Position numbers and translations under genes: made by a program
Assembly: GCA_026874595.1 (NCBI GenBank)
Contig: CM049315.1
Location: 77,412,401 to 77,476,400 of the forward strand
Direction: 5' to 3'
DNA: 64,000 nucleotides
Origin: Sipunculus nudus
Lineage: Eukaryota; Annelida; Sipuncula; Golfingiida; Sipunculidae
The notes under the pieces: generated by a model
What the model was told of the DNA's origin: nothing
The model's input: the letters and a program-made list of their open reading frames with translations, nothing else
Database searches by the model: none
Shown here: positions 61,930 to 64,000 of the stretch, piece by piece
Layout of the letters: each line of letters opens with the position of its first letter
Numbering within the stretch: position 1 is the first letter of the stretch

Positions 61930-64000
61930 CGTAGCAGGTAGCGTTTTCCGTATCGTGTTTCATGACGGGACTTTGTGGTGCGATGAAGCTGAATTGAACA
62001 GACTCATCTTTCTGTTTACATAAGCCTTCTGCAGAGGGCTGTTGACAGTCTGTTCAGTTCAGGCAGCTGCTGGATGAGTTCCCTGCTGTTCCTACAGCCT
62101 GCAGATGGCATTGGCTGTGGCAGCCGTGGTGAAGACCATCTGTACCCGATCTGTGCACCTGGCGGAGTGTATGTACCTCCTGCTACACGTATAAATTACT
62201 ACTGCCTTCTAGGAAAAAAGACACCTGTCAATATAGTCCTAGAAATTACCTTTATTTGAATCTGTTCCATCAACCTGTGCCCACCTGTTTTGGGGTATAC
62301 TTGTCTGATATTGTCTACATACAAACCTACACTTGAACCGATAGGTCTTAATAAGGTACCTACGAACTGTTGAAATTGTTACTGATAAATCTTTAGTAAA
62401 GATGGCGATTACTTTATATGGTTGGACCTCTAATTTTATTTACACACACACATATATATACACAACCTGTAGTATAGTGTAATTTCATATAAAACCGTAA
62501 AAGGAACTTGATATGACACTTACGAATTTCCAATTAAATCTCAAAATTGTGTCTATGTTTGACTAAGTTGACTGTTAAATACGTGACTGTTTTGGCGTGT
62601 GCATGTTGAATGCATGCATGGCCTTGACTATCATAAGCGTGTTTTATAGGATATTTCTTGCATATTCCATTCTCTCAGATTTTTAATTAATTAAAGTTCT
62701 CACATATTGCTGAGGGTAGGTATCGTGTTCCCTCAGCTGAAAAATTCCGCCAAATATGTGCATGGACACTGGTAGGAAAATACGATCGTGACGTCACAAA
62801 ATATATTGGTTCAGTTGATGAACATGCAGTCGACGCTTTACTTGATTGCCATAGCAACATTGGATGTCAGATTAATGAAAATGCCAAGAATTAACAAACA
62901 CACGATAAACTTTGCTAAAAATACCTATTTTTTCAAGAAGTTTAGTTAACAACTAATTAACACCGGCTGTAATGTACGAGGCATCTTGACATCTCTAACG
63001 TGCACACACGTCGTATATATAGGACAGCCCGGAAGTTATAAAGAAAGACCCTCCTTCTTTTATATATTTGACAATCTATGAATGGTTAATTATAACATAT
63101 AAATATTATACATTGTTACGGAACCTAATTACAACAGATCACGTAGTCTCGACGAGCATATATTTTGTTATGGTGATAAAAAAATCAGATTCTGTAACAC
63201 TAGGCAGCGTGAAATGTCTAGGTGAATGAACAAAGAAGTCAGTCTTTTTTTTACAAATAATTATAATTTATTCTCGAAACAACCCTTACATTACACTACA
63301 CTAAATCAATACAATTACACAGTATAACGGCAGTATAACAGTAAATCGATACAATAACACAGTATAATAATAATGTGTACAGTACCAGAGTGTCCTGATC
63401 CTATGCTTTTCTGGATACCACCACTGTCACTGCTCAACAAGTCCTTTAAAACATATAATCCAGATGGACAGTTCACGTGAATCTTCTAGGGGAATAATAG
63501 TCCAATTCATTCCTGAAATGAATCTGTTGTAATCAGAAAGTGAAGTTCTGATAAAAGTCTAAAAGGCAAACTCGAGATTGTGTATCTGTTACAAATTTCG
63601 GAGAATATCTATAATTGCTGCAATTATCGGAAAGGTCCACAAACTGATTCACACTCTTCCGTGTCCGCTGAAATATTTCTCTCTCTTCCCTCGGCTCTAA
63701 ACTTTTTCACTAAAAGCCCAGAACATTCCATTTCACGAATGATCCAAAGAACACAGCAAGACACACGCGCTCATAGAGCGCGAACAGCCCAGAAAATTCC
63801 AGATTAACACAAACGCTATGTCTTTACACGGATTACACCGAGCGCTGTGTTTTTCACGCCATAGGAACGCCCAGGGCTTGAGCCTAACACGATTCAGAAT
63901 GTCAACAGCGCACAATAAAAGGAACAAATGTAACAACATATATGATAGTTATATATACACTTATTTATATAAACACACTTTATCAATTATACCTTTATAG
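61930..64000. other. Non-coding or unassigned end of the window
   Basis: 61960-62200 is GC-richer and could include a leader exon, but no coding signature is seen. A short imperfect duplication (AATCAATACAATTACACAGT / AATCGATACAATAACACAGT) lies at 63304-63370. The rest is AT-rich. Confidence 0.4.

Noticed and set aside
61562-62259. Short frames near the 66 bp duplication as genes
   Set aside because: No protein signature; the region looks like a promoter or leader.

Overview
This is animal nuclear DNA. It is AT-rich and dominated by microsatellites, small fold-back elements and interspersed repeats. It holds one confidently recognisable protein-coding gene, a protocadherin on the + strand, whose coding sequence runs from 43132 to 52015. 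The whole ectodomain, the membrane segment and the first part of the tail lie in one 2.7 kb exon, followed by two short tail exons. This architecture, the repeat content (including repeats rich in AGGTCA words) and the overall composition suggest a lophotrochozoan, probably a mollusc and perhaps a bivalve. That placement is inference; nothing in the window fixes the species.

Layout. 1-43131 is essentially a gene desert: no ORF in it resembles a known protein. It contains a tandem array of about 130 bp units with cAMP-response-element palindromes (about 305-1440), fold-back elements (1620-1998, 3812-3915), a dispersed repeat in three copies (about 3302-3660, 7830-8120 and 36480-36870), a SINE-like segment (about 9590-9840), a 6 kb block of nested repeats full of AGGTCA half-sites (11903-18180), a trio of short elements with CAGG/CCTG ends (18276-19316), many AT, GA, CT and GT microsatellites, and several GC-richer islands that may be enhancers or remote non-coding first exons (about 25300, 26690-27331, 33000-33687, 37900-38360, 40460-40840).

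43132-52015 is the protocadherin. Exon 1 (43132-45855) encodes a signal peptide, seven cadherin repeats, the transmembrane helix and the juxtamembrane tail. Exon 2 (50286-50418) and exon 3 (51471-52015) encode the rest of the cytoplasmic tail, including an RVKF motif resembling the PP1-docking motif of vertebrate delta-1 protocadherins. The predicted full-length protein is 1133 residues. An in-frame intron-retention tail and a poly(A) signal just past exon 1 allow a possible short isoform.

52016-64000 holds the 3' UTR, with two duplicated hairpins, then non-coding DNA with a CACGTG cluster (54241-54341), AT microsatellites, and a 66 bp exact duplication flanking an NRF1/CRE-type promoter-like segment (61720-61924). 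That segment may mark the 5' end of a neighbouring gene lying beyond the window.
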